Shown here: positions 1 through 6,243 of the stretch, piece by piece | Numbering within the stretch: the stretch's first letter is position 1 | How the letters are laid out: each line of letters begins with the position of its first letter | DNA from: Hadesarchaea archaeon DG-33 | Lineage (GTDB): Archaea; Hadarchaeota; Hadarchaeia; Hadarchaeales; Hadarchaeaceae | DNA: 9,544 nt | Direction of reading: 5' to 3' | Assembly: GCA_001515185.1 (NCBI GenBank) | Contig: LQHI01000066.1 | Span: forward strand, 1-9,544 | Notes under the pieces: generated by a model | What the model saw: the letters and a program-made list of their open reading frames with translations, nothing else | The model's database searches: none | Told to the model about the DNA's origin: nothing | Made by a program: the position numbers and the translations under genes

Positions 1-1145
1 CGAATTAGGACGGAAACCGCCTTGGGGTTCTTGCACTCTTCGATGAAGACCAATTTGTCTTCACCGATCTTGCGCTCTTCGACGAGGCGAGCTCTGCCGA
101 GGTCGCTGGATGCAAGTTCATCGAGGTTGGATGTCACCCGGGCGCCCGTCGCCTTCGCGAGTTTCTCCATGTCCGACGACTTGATTCTCCGTATGGCTAA
201 GACGCCTTCCTTGGTGAGGAAGTACTGCGCGACGTCGTCGATGCCTCGTTGGCAGAGGACCACGTTGGCGCCGGCCTCGACGATTTTGCTAACCATCTCT
301 TTGAGCATTCGGGATTCTTCGTCGAGAAAGGCCTTCATTTGGCTGGGGTCTCGTATCCGGATTTCCGCGTCCATTTCCGTCTTTTCGATTTCGAGGGCGC
401 TGTCTAGGAGAGCGATCTTGCCGTTTTCAACTCGTTTGGGCATATCAGAGTGAACGACTTCCTTGTCGATGATTATGCCCTTAATCAGCTGGGTATCCAG
501 GAGGCTCTTCCCCGTCTTCTTGATCACCTGAATGTCATCTTTATCCGCCGTCATCGCACCGTCTTTGGATTCAGCGATCTGCTTGACGGCGTCGATGGCG
601 ATGTCAGCGAAGTGGTCGCCTGCCAGCCCGATGATTTTACTGCGCATCGAGGTGGTGGCGATCTTCTTAAGGGTCTCCCTGTCATCCAGGTCCACGTCGA
701 CGGTAACGTCCTTCAGGATCCGAATGGCTTCTTCAGCCGCCTTTCGGTAACCCGCGACGACGGTGGTCGCATGTATGTTTTTTTCCAAGAGTTCTTGAGC
801 CCGCTTCAGGAGGTCCCCAGCGAATACGACGGCTGTGGTGGTTCCATCTCCCACCTCGTCGTCCTGGGTCTCAGCCACCTCAACCATCATCTTGGCCGCG
901 GGGTGCTCCACATCGATCTCCTTCAGGATTTCGTGTCCATCATTGGTTATCGTGAGGTCACCCAAACTGTCAACCAGCATTTTATCCATGCCTCTCGGGC
1001 CTAAGGTGGCTTTCACCACTTCCGCGATTATGCGAGCGGCCTGGATGTTGGCGTTTTGGGCTTCTTTTCCAGTCCTTCGTCTGGATCCTTCTTTCAGAAT
1101 CAGAACGGGCTGGCCTCCTAAGCTGCCTTGTATAGCTGTAGCCAC
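1..1145 (-). CDS. thsA: Thermosome (group II chaperonin, Cpn60/TCP-1) subunit, 5' part; runs off left edge
   Basis: ATP-driven protein-folding chaperonin of the archaeal cytosol, normally a double ring of 8-9 subunits per ring. Reading the minus strand gives one uninterrupted frame of about 381 residues; full-length subunits are near 550, so the last 165-170 residues (rest of the apical, intermediate and equatorial domains) lie outside the window. Visible family motifs are ATLGPRGMDKML at about 46-57, TNDGHEIL at about 66-73 and the nucleotide-binding GDGTTTAVV at about 98-106, which carries the catalytic Asp. The start is the GTG at 1145-1143, giving an N-terminus MATAIQGSLGGQPVLILKEG; a GGAGG Shine-Dalgarno sits 8 nt upstream. 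A TATA-like box lies about 58 nt upstream. The gene stands alone, diverging from nothing and 154 bp downstream of the histone gene on the same strand. Which paralogue (alpha, beta, gamma) cannot be told, so the symbol is generic. Confidence 0.96.
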   Translation of the reverse strand, partial: MATAIQGSLGGQPVLILKEGSRRRTGKEAQNANIQAARIIAEVVKATLGPRGMDKMLVDSLGDLTITNDGHEILKEIDVEHPAAKMMVEVAETQDDEVGDGTTTAVVFAGDLLKRAQELLEKNIHATTVVAGYRKAAEEAIRILKDVTVDVDLDDRETLKKIATTSMRSKIIGLAGDHFADIAIDAVKQIAESKDGAMTADKDDIQVIKKTGKSLLDTQLIKGIIIDKEVVHSDMPKRVENGKIALLDSALEIEKTEMDAEIRIRDPSQMKAFLDEESRMLKEMVSKIVEAGANVVLCQRGIDDVAQYFLTKEGVLAIRRIKSSDMEKLAKATGARVTSNLDELASSDLGRARLVEERKIGEDKLVFIEECKNPKAVSVLI

Positions 1146-1195
1146 TTCTTTTTCCTCCGAATAATTTCTAACTAGGTGAAAAACAAAAATTCACA

Positions 1196-1212
1196 CTAAT
1201 ATAAGTATTTTT
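1196..1212 (-). promoter_or_regulatory. Putative BRE/TATA promoter of the thermosome gene
   Basis: On the minus strand the string GAAAAATACTTATAT looks like an archaeal purine-rich BRE followed by a TATA box. Its centre is about 26 nt upstream of position ~1177, which would leave a leader of roughly 30 nt carrying the GGAGG ribosome site. The histone terminator lies just upstream, so the chaperonin is likely transcribed on its own. Placement is by eye only. Confidence 0.55.
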
Positions 1213-1260
1213 CGCAAACCCACGCGTAACCCCGAATCCCGTCCACGCCAGGGAAGGGGT

Positions 1261-1272
1261 AAATAAAAAGGG
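1261..1272 (-). terminator. T-tract terminator of the histone gene
   Basis: Minus-strand CCCTTTTTATTT begins 28 nt after the histone stop codon. Archaeal RNA polymerase commonly terminates at such oligo-T runs without needing a hairpin. It separates the histone unit from the thermosome promoter that follows. Confidence 0.5.
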
Positions 1273-1299
1273 TCGATCGGACGGTGGAGCGTGGAGCGG

Positions 1300-1521
1300 T
1301 TATCGGATGATCTTGGTGGCAGCAATTCGAATATCTACGTCTTTCACAGTCTTCCTGTGAGCGTGAACCGTAAAGTCTAAGGCTTCTTTCGCGATCCTCA
1401 CGCCAAGCTCTTCCAGCACCTTCTTCAGTTCTATTGCAGCGCCTTCACTGACTCGCGCGGCCCCCGCTTTTTTAATGAGGCGGTGCATAGGGGCAAGCTG
1501 TAAATCTCCTTTTTTCGGCAT
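1300..1521 (-). CDS. Archaeal histone (HMf-type histone fold)
   Basis: DNA-packaging protein that forms dimers and larger stacked assemblies wrapping DNA. The product is 73 residues, slightly longer than the usual 66-70 because of an N-terminal MPKKGD extension. It shows the histone fold in order: helix 1 (LAPMHRLIKKAG), loop 1 with ARVS, the long central helix (about 26-52), loop 2 with RKTVK at 56-60 and helix 3 (DVDIRIAATKII). The Arg56-Asp63 pair matches the loop-2 salt bridge of HMfB (Arg52-Asp59). The ATG at 1521-1519 is chosen because GAGGTGAT sits 5 nt upstream and the fold begins right after it; the open frame continues further upstream to 1911 but that part is antisense to another gene. 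A TATAAA-like box lies about 60 nt upstream and a T-tract follows the stop. Confidence 0.96.
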   Translation of the reverse strand: MPKKGDLQLAPMHRLIKKAGAARVSEGAAIELKKVLEELGVRIAKEALDFTVHAHRKTVKDVDIRIAATKIIR

Positions 1522-1576
1522 ACAAATCACCTCTATTGACCATGCTGATGAATGAAATAATATGTATGTAAAAGAG

Positions 1577-1590
1577 GTTATAAATCTTAA
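1577..1590 (-). promoter_or_regulatory. TATA box of the histone gene
   Basis: Minus-strand AAGATTTATAACC contains TTTATAA centred near 1581. A start of transcription about 26 nt downstream (~1555) would give a leader of about 34 nt that includes the GAGGTGAT ribosome-binding site. This agrees with monocistronic histone transcription. Confidence 0.6.
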
Positions 1591-1783
1591 GGCGGCAAAT
1601 GAGGCCTCGAAGCGCCAGAGCCGCAACCACACAAGTACGCCCGACACCGTACTTACGCGGGCAGCCATAGACGCATAAGCGGGTCCCGTACCAGCTAAAC
1701 CAACAGCTTTAGATGGAAGAACAAGCGTAGTGTCTTCACCACGAATGATGGCGGATACGATTATGGGAGGAAAGAAGGAGCCG

Positions 1784-2350
1784 ATGGAACGCGTGTTACA
1801 GACGCTGCGGGAGTGCCGGGGCGCTGTCGCCGTACGGGTTCTGGCAGAGGAGGAGAAGAAGGCGCTTTTTGAGCTGGAAAGGAGGGTCGAGGACAACATC
1901 GTCTTCGGCATGTGTAAATCGCGAAACGACGGGGTCCGAGAAGCGCTTCAACGGGAGTTCACGGTGGCCATAGTGATTCAGTCCTCCATCTTTCAGTACC
2001 CCCATCACCCCCACATGAGCCTCAGGTATGACGATCAGGTTTTAGGCGAGTCGATCACCGACAGGGAAAAGCGTGAAGAGCTGAGGAACAACGCCTCGAA
2101 CTTTTTCCTCTGGGACGACTTCGTCGTCTATATGAAGAAGCTTCCCCGAGGCCGAGAGGCGAGGGAAAAAATGAGAATGATATTCCATCCCAGAGAGCCC
2201 CTCCAGCTCAGGGGCGTCCCCTGCGTCGCAAACAGCGTCTTCGGGACGCCGTCAACGGAAGGCGACGCGCTAATCAAGAGAGTGATGAACCTTCAGGGCG
2301 AAGACGCACAACTGGGCACGTGTTTACTCGGCTTCAACTTACACCGATGA
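1784..2350 (+). CDS. Conserved-looking hypothetical protein, soluble, function unknown
   Basis: I do not recognise this family. From the ATG at 1784 it gives 188 residues, rich in charged residues, with no signal peptide and no membrane segment. The N-terminal part is helical in character (MERVLQTLREC, then EEEKKALFELERRV). A middle part has a hydrophobic strand (FTVAIVIQSSIFQ) followed by a His-rich turn PHHPHM and a charged helix (SITDREKREELRNN). The C-terminal half has RGVPCVANSVFGTPSTEGDALIKRVM. The frame opens further upstream (GTG 1730, ATG 1745, 1748, 1763); 1784 is preferred because GGAG and GGGAGG lie 3 and 13 nt upstream, but the start is uncertain. Codon choice and composition match the neighbouring core genes. 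It diverges from the histone and converges on the DUF457-like gene, so context gives no hint. Confidence 0.75.
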   Translation: MERVLQTLRECRGAVAVRVLAEEEKKALFELERRVEDNIVFGMCKSRNDGVREALQREFTVAIVIQSSIFQYPHHPHMSLRYDDQVLGESITDREKREELRNNASNFFLWDDFVVYMKKLPRGREAREKMRMIFHPREPLQLRGVPCVANSVFGTPSTEGDALIKRVMNLQGEDAQLGTCLLGFNLHR

Positions 2351-2461
2351 CCCGCCCCCCTCCTCAGCCATCAACCCACCTGCCACGGGTAGTCGAGTAA
2401 CTGGCGTCTAAGGAAGCTGAGCCAGGGGCTGGACAGAGATAGGGAGAACGAAGCACCCAGA

Positions 2462-2914
2462 TCAACGAACGGGATGAAGCCCGTTAGATTCAACGATGCC
2501 GTTCAGAAGATACCACGCATATTCGCGTTTGCCCGACGTAAACCAGACCAAGTTGCCGCGTTTGATGACGTCGCCGAGGAGGTGGGTCCCAACCCCGAAG
2601 GTGAAGGCGTCGTAGAAATGAAGGAGCAGGGGCTGGGAAAGCCCGTAGTAGTAGATGGGGAGGTAGAGGAGAACGGGTAGGAGCAGGGAGTGCGTTAGGG
2701 GATTTCGATGGCCAAAGCGAGGAATCACTCTGTCAAGAGCCCAATCGACGTCGGGGAAGAGGGCGCCCACCATCGCCATGAGACAATAAAACGCGAAAAA
2801 CGGGGAGAATAAGAGTTCAGGGCCACGGGACACGTATCGCACGCTGAGCAGGTAAAGGAGAACCGCAAGCATTAAGTGTCCTCGTACCCGCATCGATCCC
2901 CCGTCCTCCGCCAC
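2462..2914 (-). CDS. Small membrane protein of the YdjM/DUF457 metal-dependent hydrolase-like family
   Basis: 150-residue integral membrane protein with about four hydrophobic segments (near 12-26, 36-53, 76-90 and 98-115). The family hallmark residues are present: His13 in the first segment, FPDVDWALD at 53-61 (Asp55, Asp57), GHRNPLTHS at 68-76 (His69, His75) and HLLGD at 111-115 (His111, Asp115). These match the YdjM/DUF457 pattern of Asp, HRG-THS and His-Asp residues thought to bind a metal at the membrane; the biochemical role of such proteins in archaea is not established. The usual HRG is HRN here. The start is either GTG 2914 or ATG 2893 (MRVRGHL); the latter has GGAGG and GGGGGAT upstream and may be the true one, which would make the protein 143 residues. 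It is a lone gene, convergent with the upstream hypothetical gene. Confidence 0.85.
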   Translation of the reverse strand: MAEDGGSMRVRGHLMLAVLLYLLSVRYVSRGPELLFSPFFAFYCLMAMVGALFPDVDWALDRVIPRFGHRNPLTHSLLLPVLLYLPIYYYGLSQPLLLHFYDAFTFGVGTHLLGDVIKRGNLVWFTSGKREYAWYLLNGIVESNGLHPVR

Positions 2915-2943
2915 AATCTATACTCGGCATACACCTTCCTCTG

Positions 2944-2958
2944 CCTAAAAGGCTTATC
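2944..2958 (-). promoter_or_regulatory. Possible promoter of the DUF457-like gene
   Basis: Minus-strand ATAAGCCTTTTAGGC has a TATA-like core about 35 nt upstream of the GTG and 55 nt upstream of the ATG start. The core is also an imperfect palindrome (GCCTTTTAGGC). The match to an archaeal TATA box is weak. The remaining spacer up to the tRNA at 3165 shows nothing else I can support. Confidence 0.3.
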
Positions 2959-3130
2959 ATCCTGCACCAAGAGCCATCACCGTAGTGAAGGCACGAAACG
3001 GTCTGGAAGAGACAAGCCCACGTAGACAAAGAGTCTTTGGTAGGACCGTAGAAGCCCCCTCCTTCAAGTCGTTGGATAAGAATTCTTGACGATGGTTATG
3101 ACCAGCCACATCAAGAATGCTCCATGGGAA

Positions 3131-3142
3131 AGAATAAATTTG
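3131..3142 (+). promoter_or_regulatory. TATA box of tRNA-Met
   Basis: AGAATAAATTTG has a TATA-like core centred about 28 nt before the mature tRNA 5' end, the spacing expected for an archaeal tRNA promoter with a very short 5' leader. Confidence 0.5.
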
Positions 3143-3203
3143 AGCTAAGGGTCTTCATTAGTGTGCCGGGGTAGCTCAGCCTGGTTAGAGCGCTGGACTC
3201 ATA

Positions 3204-3233
3204 GAGACAACATAGGCGCTTCCCTCTGGAGAC
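3204..3233 (+). other. Canonical tRNA-Met intron (position 37/38)
   Basis: A 30-nt intron follows A37. The predicted bulge-helix-bulge has the anticodon stem as outer helix, a 3-nt 3' bulge ACA (3232-3234), a central helix CTC/GAG (3198-3200 with 3229-3231) whose fourth position is an A-G mismatch, a 5' bulge TAG (3202-3204) and an inner AGA/TCT helix (3205-3207 with 3225-3227). Cutting after the second base of each bulge gives exactly the 37/38 junction used by archaeal tRNA splicing endonuclease. Confidence 0.85.
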
Positions 3234-3255
3234 ATCCAGAGATCCGGGGTTCGAA

Positions 3256-3270
3256 AGCAGCCGCCGAAAA
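3256..3270 (+). other. Non-canonical 15-nt tRNA-Met intron in the T-loop (position 59/60)
   Basis: The stretch between the two halves of the T-stem is 22 nt instead of 7. It folds as a complete bulge-helix-bulge: the T-stem is the outer helix; TTCG (3250-3253) pairs with CGAA (3265-3268) as the 4-bp central helix; AAA (3254-3256) and AAG (3269-3271) are the two 3-nt bulges; a GC/GC mini-stem closes an AGCC loop. Cutting after the second bulge base on each side removes 3256-3270 and restores T-loop TTCGAAG, so the intron sits at 59/60, a site known for extra introns in some archaea. Confidence 0.85.
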
Positions 3271-3435
3271 GCCCCGCCTCGGCACTCCTTTCTCAGACAA
3301 CGACGCCTCTACGCCACCACAACTACGCCAATCGATGACGCCTCATGGGCTGGTTTCCCCCACGGTTAAGTCGCTTCCAGCTCATAAGGCTCAGCCATAG
3401 ACCGAGGTCAAACGCGATTACCCCGTAATCCACGT

Positions 3436-3448
3436 AAAGCTTAAAGAG
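3436..3448 (+). promoter_or_regulatory. Possible TATA box of tRNA-Thr
   Basis: AAAGCTTAAAGAG lies about 45 nt upstream of the mature 5' end of tRNA-Thr. The TTAAA core is TATA-like and would give a leader of about 20 nt. The rest of the spacer 3285-3486 holds one imperfect stem-loop (about 3340-3390) that I could not assign. Confidence 0.35.
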
Positions 3449-3486
3449 GAAAATGACGCTCTACAACTCGTTGGAAAAGCCTCGAC

Positions 3487-3579
3487 GCCTCGGTAGCTCA
3501 GCTCGGTCGGAGCGGCGGCCTTGTATGACGAGGAAAGGAAAGCCGTTGGTCGCGGGTTCGAATCCCGCCCGAGGCTCCA
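3487..3579 (+). tRNA. tRNA-Thr(UGU) with a 15-nt intron
   Basis: Acceptor GCCTCGG (3487-3493) pairs perfectly with CCGAGGC (3569-3575); discriminator T3576 as usual for archaeal Thr tRNA, and CCA is encoded at 3577-3579. D-stem GCTC/GAGC; anticodon stem GCGGC (3515-3519) with GCCGT (3542-3546); anticodon TGT at 3522-3524; T-arm GCGGG-TTCGAAT-CCCGC. A 15-nt intron (3526-3540) lies at 37/38. The 3' terminal 25 bp are duplicated at 6244-6268, which makes this gene the likely landing site of an integrating element; the gene itself is intact. Confidence 0.93.
3526..3540 (+). other. tRNA-Thr intron, 15 nt (position 37/38)
   Basis: The intron follows A37 and is purine-rich. The splice motif is relaxed: 3' bulge AAA (3539-3541), central pairing CTT with AGG (3520-3522 with 3536-3538, including one U-G) plus a G-A mismatch, 5' bulge TAT (3524-3526), and no clear inner helix. 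It is one of the shorter tRNA introns one expects to see. Confidence 0.8.
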
Positions 3580-3580
3580 A
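3556..3580 (+). repeat. Left copy of tRNA-Thr 3'-end direct repeat (att-like)
   Basis: From the last base of the 5' T-stem to just past CCA, this 25-bp segment matches 6244-6268 at 24 of 25 positions, in the same orientation. The 3' half of a tRNA is the classic attachment site of tyrosine-recombinase elements in archaea; the intact tRNA carries this copy. Confidence 0.7.
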
Positions 3581-3653
3581 CCCACCCACCATCCCAACCG
3601 ATCACCCTTTTTGCCTCGGCTCTCTGTCTCCAATTGCCTTCGATCCCGAAGGC

Positions 3654-3720
3654 TTCTAGCTAGCTACCCAACCGAGAGTTTCGGCATATTTCTTTCTGTG
3701 AATGCTAGCTAGGTAGCTTA
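3654..3720. repeat. Pair of CTAGCTAG palindromes downstream of the ABC permease
   Basis: CTAGCTAG occurs at 3656-3663 and again at 3705-3712. GCTACC (3663-3668) and GGTAGC (3712-3717) can also pair, so the segment could form a hairpin with a ~43-nt loop. It overlaps the permease stop codon (3718-3720) and may act as its transcription end. Between the two copies the stop codons cover all six frames. Related palindromes recur at 6398, 7536, 9118, 9148 and 9265 but not left of the tRNA. Confidence 0.6.
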
Positions 3721-5298
3721 TTCGATTCTACTCAGTTTTCTTCTTCCGAGGTAGAGGAAGGTGATTCCCAACAGCCAGATTACGGTATTTTGAAGTAATA
3801 GAGTATTAAAGATGCCCCAGTCAAGAACGACCATGGAGCCGATAAACACGCCGATCGACGCAACCATCGCGATGTTGGCATTCAACATCAGACTGCCCAT
3901 CTGATCACGGGTACTGTCTGAGAACTGAGGTTTCAGAAGCGCTAAGCCCAGAGCGAGGGCCACGTTCGCTGCAACCAATAGCGTAATAAGCACAATGTAA
4001 GCCATAAACGAGACAAACGAGGCTTGGAAGACACGGGTTAACGAAACAATCGTGATGCCTGCTGCTACCGGAACTGCCACTAGCCAGCCTTGTATCAACT
4101 TCGCCTTCACAAACCGTCCTACGCCACCCGGCGTTTTCTTATAAATGAAGAGGCTCTCCTTCCCATGCACAGCGACTTGACCAACTATGAACACGGCCAG
4201 AAAAGGAAACAGAAACTGGGCCATGACGAGGGAACCTTCAGGATCGGTATCCCCTTGCACAAAAAAGACATTCACCATCACGAAGATGGCCAAAATGTAG
4301 GCGATCCGTGACAGATTTTCCAGCCGTCGCCCATAATCCTTAAAGACGGATACAAGGAGCGTGCCAAAGGATTTGCCACCTCCCAAAGTTTTCACAGCTT
4401 TATAGAAGAAACCGTCCGTTTTAGCCATAGAAGCTGTGAAGGTGGTGGGCTCAATGCTATACGCGCGACTAGCCGTTTTCGTGCCCAACCACAACACCCC
4501 TATAAAGAAGACAAGGAGGCCACCGAATCGGGTTAGCATCTCAAACCCAACTGCACCAATGTTCCCAGGGTGGGATGCGAAGCTGAGGATAAGCTCCGCA
4601 CCCCAAGAACTCGGAAACAGACTGAGAATGGCTTTCACCATTCCACTTGCTCCGGGATCGGCAAGAGCTTCCAGTAGGCCTCCACCCATAATGGCGTACA
4701 TTACTGCGACCATGGGCAAAGCCAAGACAAGGGATAGGGCTTTTCCAATGTCCCTTCCACGGGCGGATGCCGCAAATCGTGTCCGTACCACAGCCGCGAT
4801 CACGGTGCCAATCCAGAGCGCTGAAAGAAGCGTGACCACGAATATAATCACGGTGAGTCCGATCTGCAGCATGTCCAGTCCTAGTGGGCTGAGAGCTGCG
4901 GTGAAAAAGCCAGCAATGACCGCGATGGCAATAGCATAGAACGGTGTAACACCGAGAAACTCGCCGAGCAGAACATCACTGGGCTTGATGGGGGCGGCGA
5001 GGAAGATCTCCACCTGTCCTACTTCCATCCCCTGCAACGTGTAGGTGATAGGGAGGATAAGGAGGTAGATAAAGAATAAGAACATGATGATTGGTATCAT
5101 TACTACGGCTACTTGGGACAGGATGAACGCAATAAAGTCGTCGATGAAGAGGCTGACGACGGCTGGAGCAATGAACGCCACATAGACTCCAAGCAAGCCG
5201 ATAACCAGAATGGGAAAGTACGGTCTGATTTTCCGTATATGGTTTATGCGGATACGGTATTCGTTCCTCGCGATCACGAGCCACTTAGGGATTGGCAC
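3718..5298 (-). CDS. ABC-2-type transporter permease
   Basis: Membrane half of an ABC exporter in the cell membrane; substrate unknown. The product is 526 residues with about 12 hydrophobic segments arranged as two similar halves, the ABC-2 full-length layout. After a short basic cytoplasmic start (IARNEYRIRINHIRK) comes segment 1 (about 28-50), segment 2 (about 60-85) and the cytoplasmic motif LAAPIKPSDVLLGEFLG at 100-116, typical of archaeal ABC-2 permeases and likely the coupling helix contacting the ATPase. A long cytoplasmic stretch separates the halves in the middle. The start chosen is GTG 5298-5296 (MPIPKWLVIARNEY), with GGAGGG 9 nt upstream; the frame opens back to 5340 but that part only overlaps the ATPase. 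It overlaps the ATPase gene by 14 bp, which implies translational coupling. It is closed by the CTAGCTAG pair. Confidence 0.9.
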   Translation of the reverse strand: MPIPKWLVIARNEYRIRINHIRKIRPYFPILVIGLLGVYVAFIAPAVVSLFIDDFIAFILSQVAVVMIPIIMFLFFIYLLILPITYTLQGMEVGQVEIFLAAPIKPSDVLLGEFLGVTPFYAIAIAVIAGFFTAALSPLGLDMLQIGLTVIIFVVTLLSALWIGTVIAAVVRTRFAASARGRDIGKALSLVLALPMVAVMYAIMGGGLLEALADPGASGMVKAILSLFPSSWGAELILSFASHPGNIGAVGFEMLTRFGGLLVFFIGVLWLGTKTASRAYSIEPTTFTASMAKTDGFFYKAVKTLGGGKSFGTLLVSVFKDYGRRLENLSRIAYILAIFVMVNVFFVQGDTDPEGSLVMAQFLFPFLAVFIVGQVAVHGKESLFIYKKTPGGVGRFVKAKLIQGWLVAVPVAAGITIVSLTRVFQASFVSFMAYIVLITLLVAANVALALGLALLKPQFSDSTRDQMGSLMLNANIAMVASIGVFIGSMVVLDWGIFNTLLLQNTVIWLLGITFLYLGRRKLSRIE

Positions 5299-6031
5299 CT
5301 TTCTGCTCCCTCCATGCCAACAGCTCCTTCTCCTCCACACCTCCCGTTAAGTTAATGAATGCTTCTTCTAAAGTCCTTGTTTCCGTCTGAGCAATGATGT
5401 CGTCTATTGTGCCCACCGCGATGAGCCTACCTTGGTCGATGACGCCTATCCGATCACATAGCTCTTCCACGATGGGTAAAATGTGGCTACAAATGAAGAC
5501 GGTCTTTCCAGCACTTTCGGCCAGCTTCTTGATCAGGTCCTTCACCATAAGGGCAGCCCTAGGATCCAGCATTGAAGTGGGTTCGTCGAAGAACAGGAGG
5601 GGAGGGTCATGGATCATAGCTGCAGCGATCAAAACTTTTTGCTTCATCCCCCGGCTGTAACCTTCGAGCAGGTAGTCGCGCCGGTCATATAACTCAAACA
5701 GCTTTAGCAGGTCATCTATTCTTTCAGATAATATGTTATTGGGTACATCATAGAGAGCTCCCATAAACTCTAGGAATTCGTATGCGCTGAGTTTCTCGTA
5801 TAAACCAGGCGACTCAGCAAGCAAGCCGGTAATCCGCTTCACCTGAGTTTCCTCTTTGAGAATGTCATAGCCATTTAGGCGAACAGTCGTCGTCTTACCA
5901 GCGCCATTTGGACCAAGCAGACCAAAAGTCTCGCCCTCGTAGACTTCAAGATCTAACGCCTCGACTGCCTTGATCTCGCCACCCTTACCATAATGTTTGG
6001 ACAAATTGTCTGTCCGAATAACAATGTTCAT
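5285..6031 (-). CDS. ABC transporter ATP-binding protein (ABC-2 partner), with apparent internal deletion
   Basis: Cytosolic ATPase that powers the adjacent permease. Motifs along the 248 residues: Walker A GPNGAGKTT at 40-48, Q-loop region LLAESPGLYEKLS at 70-82, signature YSRGMKQK at 125-132, Walker B LLFFDE at 145-150 followed by PTSMLDP (Gly to Met in the D-loop area), and H-loop His183. It resembles the CcmA/DRA-type subfamily that pairs with ABC-2 permeases. Odd point: GKTTTVR runs straight into LNGYDILKE. Relatives have about 41 residues between the Walker A Lys and the Q-loop residue; here there are 27, so about 14 residues of the helix and strand after Walker A are missing without loss of frame. 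The ATG at 6031 is preceded by GGATGA about 7 nt upstream. It is first in a two-gene operon. The rest of the fold is intact, so it may or may not be active. Confidence 0.9.
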   Translation of the reverse strand: MNIVIRTDNLSKHYGKGGEIKAVEALDLEVYEGETFGLLGPNGAGKTTTVRLNGYDILKEETQVKRITGLLAESPGLYEKLSAYEFLEFMGALYDVPNNILSERIDDLLKLFELYDRRDYLLEGYSRGMKQKVLIAAAMIHDPPLLFFDEPTSMLDPRAALMVKDLIKKLAESAGKTVFICSHILPIVEELCDRIGVIDQGRLIAVGTIDDIIAQTETRTLEEAFINLTGGVEEKELLAWREQKGANP

Positions 6032-6082
6032 TGAACATTCATCCTAATTAGTATGAGATTGCATCAAACTGAAAACAGAAGC

Positions 6083-6097
6083 TATTAAGCATTTCCT
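6083..6097 (-). promoter_or_regulatory. Possible promoter of the ABC operon
   Basis: Minus-strand ATGCTTAATAGC gives a TATA-like core about 55 nt upstream of the ATPase start; GTATATCC slightly further upstream (near 6104-6111) is an alternative. Either would drive both ABC genes. The 414-bp spacer 6032-6445 otherwise holds the tRNA-Thr fragment and one YTAR stop palindrome; I see no gene in it. Confidence 0.3.
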
Positions 6098-6243
6098 AAT
6101 TGGGATATACGCTTAAGAGTCTTATAGAGTAGAATTTTGAAATGAAAATACCACATCCAATATTTTGTAAAAAATGTTAGCCAAAGTATCAAGACATAGT
6201 AGTGCCCATTAGTTATGATTGTTTAGGTGCTTTTCTACATCAA

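Larger units (their letters stand above)
3165..3284 (+). tRNA. Elongator tRNA-Met(CAU) with two introns
   Basis: Cloverleaf: acceptor GCCGGGG (3165-3171) with CCTCGGC (3277-3283, one G-T pair), discriminator A3284; D-stem GCTC/GAGC; anticodon stem CTGGA (3193-3197) with TCCAG (3235-3239); anticodon CAT at 3200-3202; T-stem CGGGG (3245-3249) with CCCCG (3272-3276). The body matches archaeal elongator Met tRNAs, rather than initiator or Ile2. Two insertions interrupt it: a 30-nt intron at the usual 37/38 site (3204-3233) and a 15-nt intron inside the T-loop (3256-3270). Removing both leaves a normal 75-nt tRNA with T-loop TTCGAAG. CCA is not encoded (CTCC follows). Generic tRNA scanners may miss the gene or misplace its T-arm because of the second intron. 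Confidence 0.9.

Noticed and set aside
22..1164. Several plus-strand open frames opposite the thermosome gene
   Set aside because: The minus strand reads as an unmistakable, continuous chaperonin; the plus frames are its antisense shadows and have no family features.
1522..1911. In-frame upstream extension of the histone, including a hydrophobic stretch around 1600-1700
   Set aside because: The histone has its own ATG with a strong Shine-Dalgarno and TATA box; the extension is partly antisense to the 1784-2350 gene and resembles no protein I know.
3340..3390. Imperfect stem-loop (GCCT/AGGC and GCTGG/CCAGC) between the tRNAs, with a CTCATAA string recalling an anticodon loop, and a GATGA C-box-like motif nearby
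   Set aside because: No complete cloverleaf, no paired C/D boxes with guide regions and no ACA box could be built, so no RNA gene is claimed.
3161..3659. Short protein-coding frames across the two tRNA genes
   Set aside because: The sequence is fully explained by intron-containing tRNAs and their spacers; the frames have tRNA-derived peptides.
5299..5340. Longer permease start (MWRRRSCWHGG...)
   Set aside because: It lies wholly inside the ATPase gene in another frame; GTG 5298 has a well-placed GGAGGG and gives a normal ABC-2 N-terminus.
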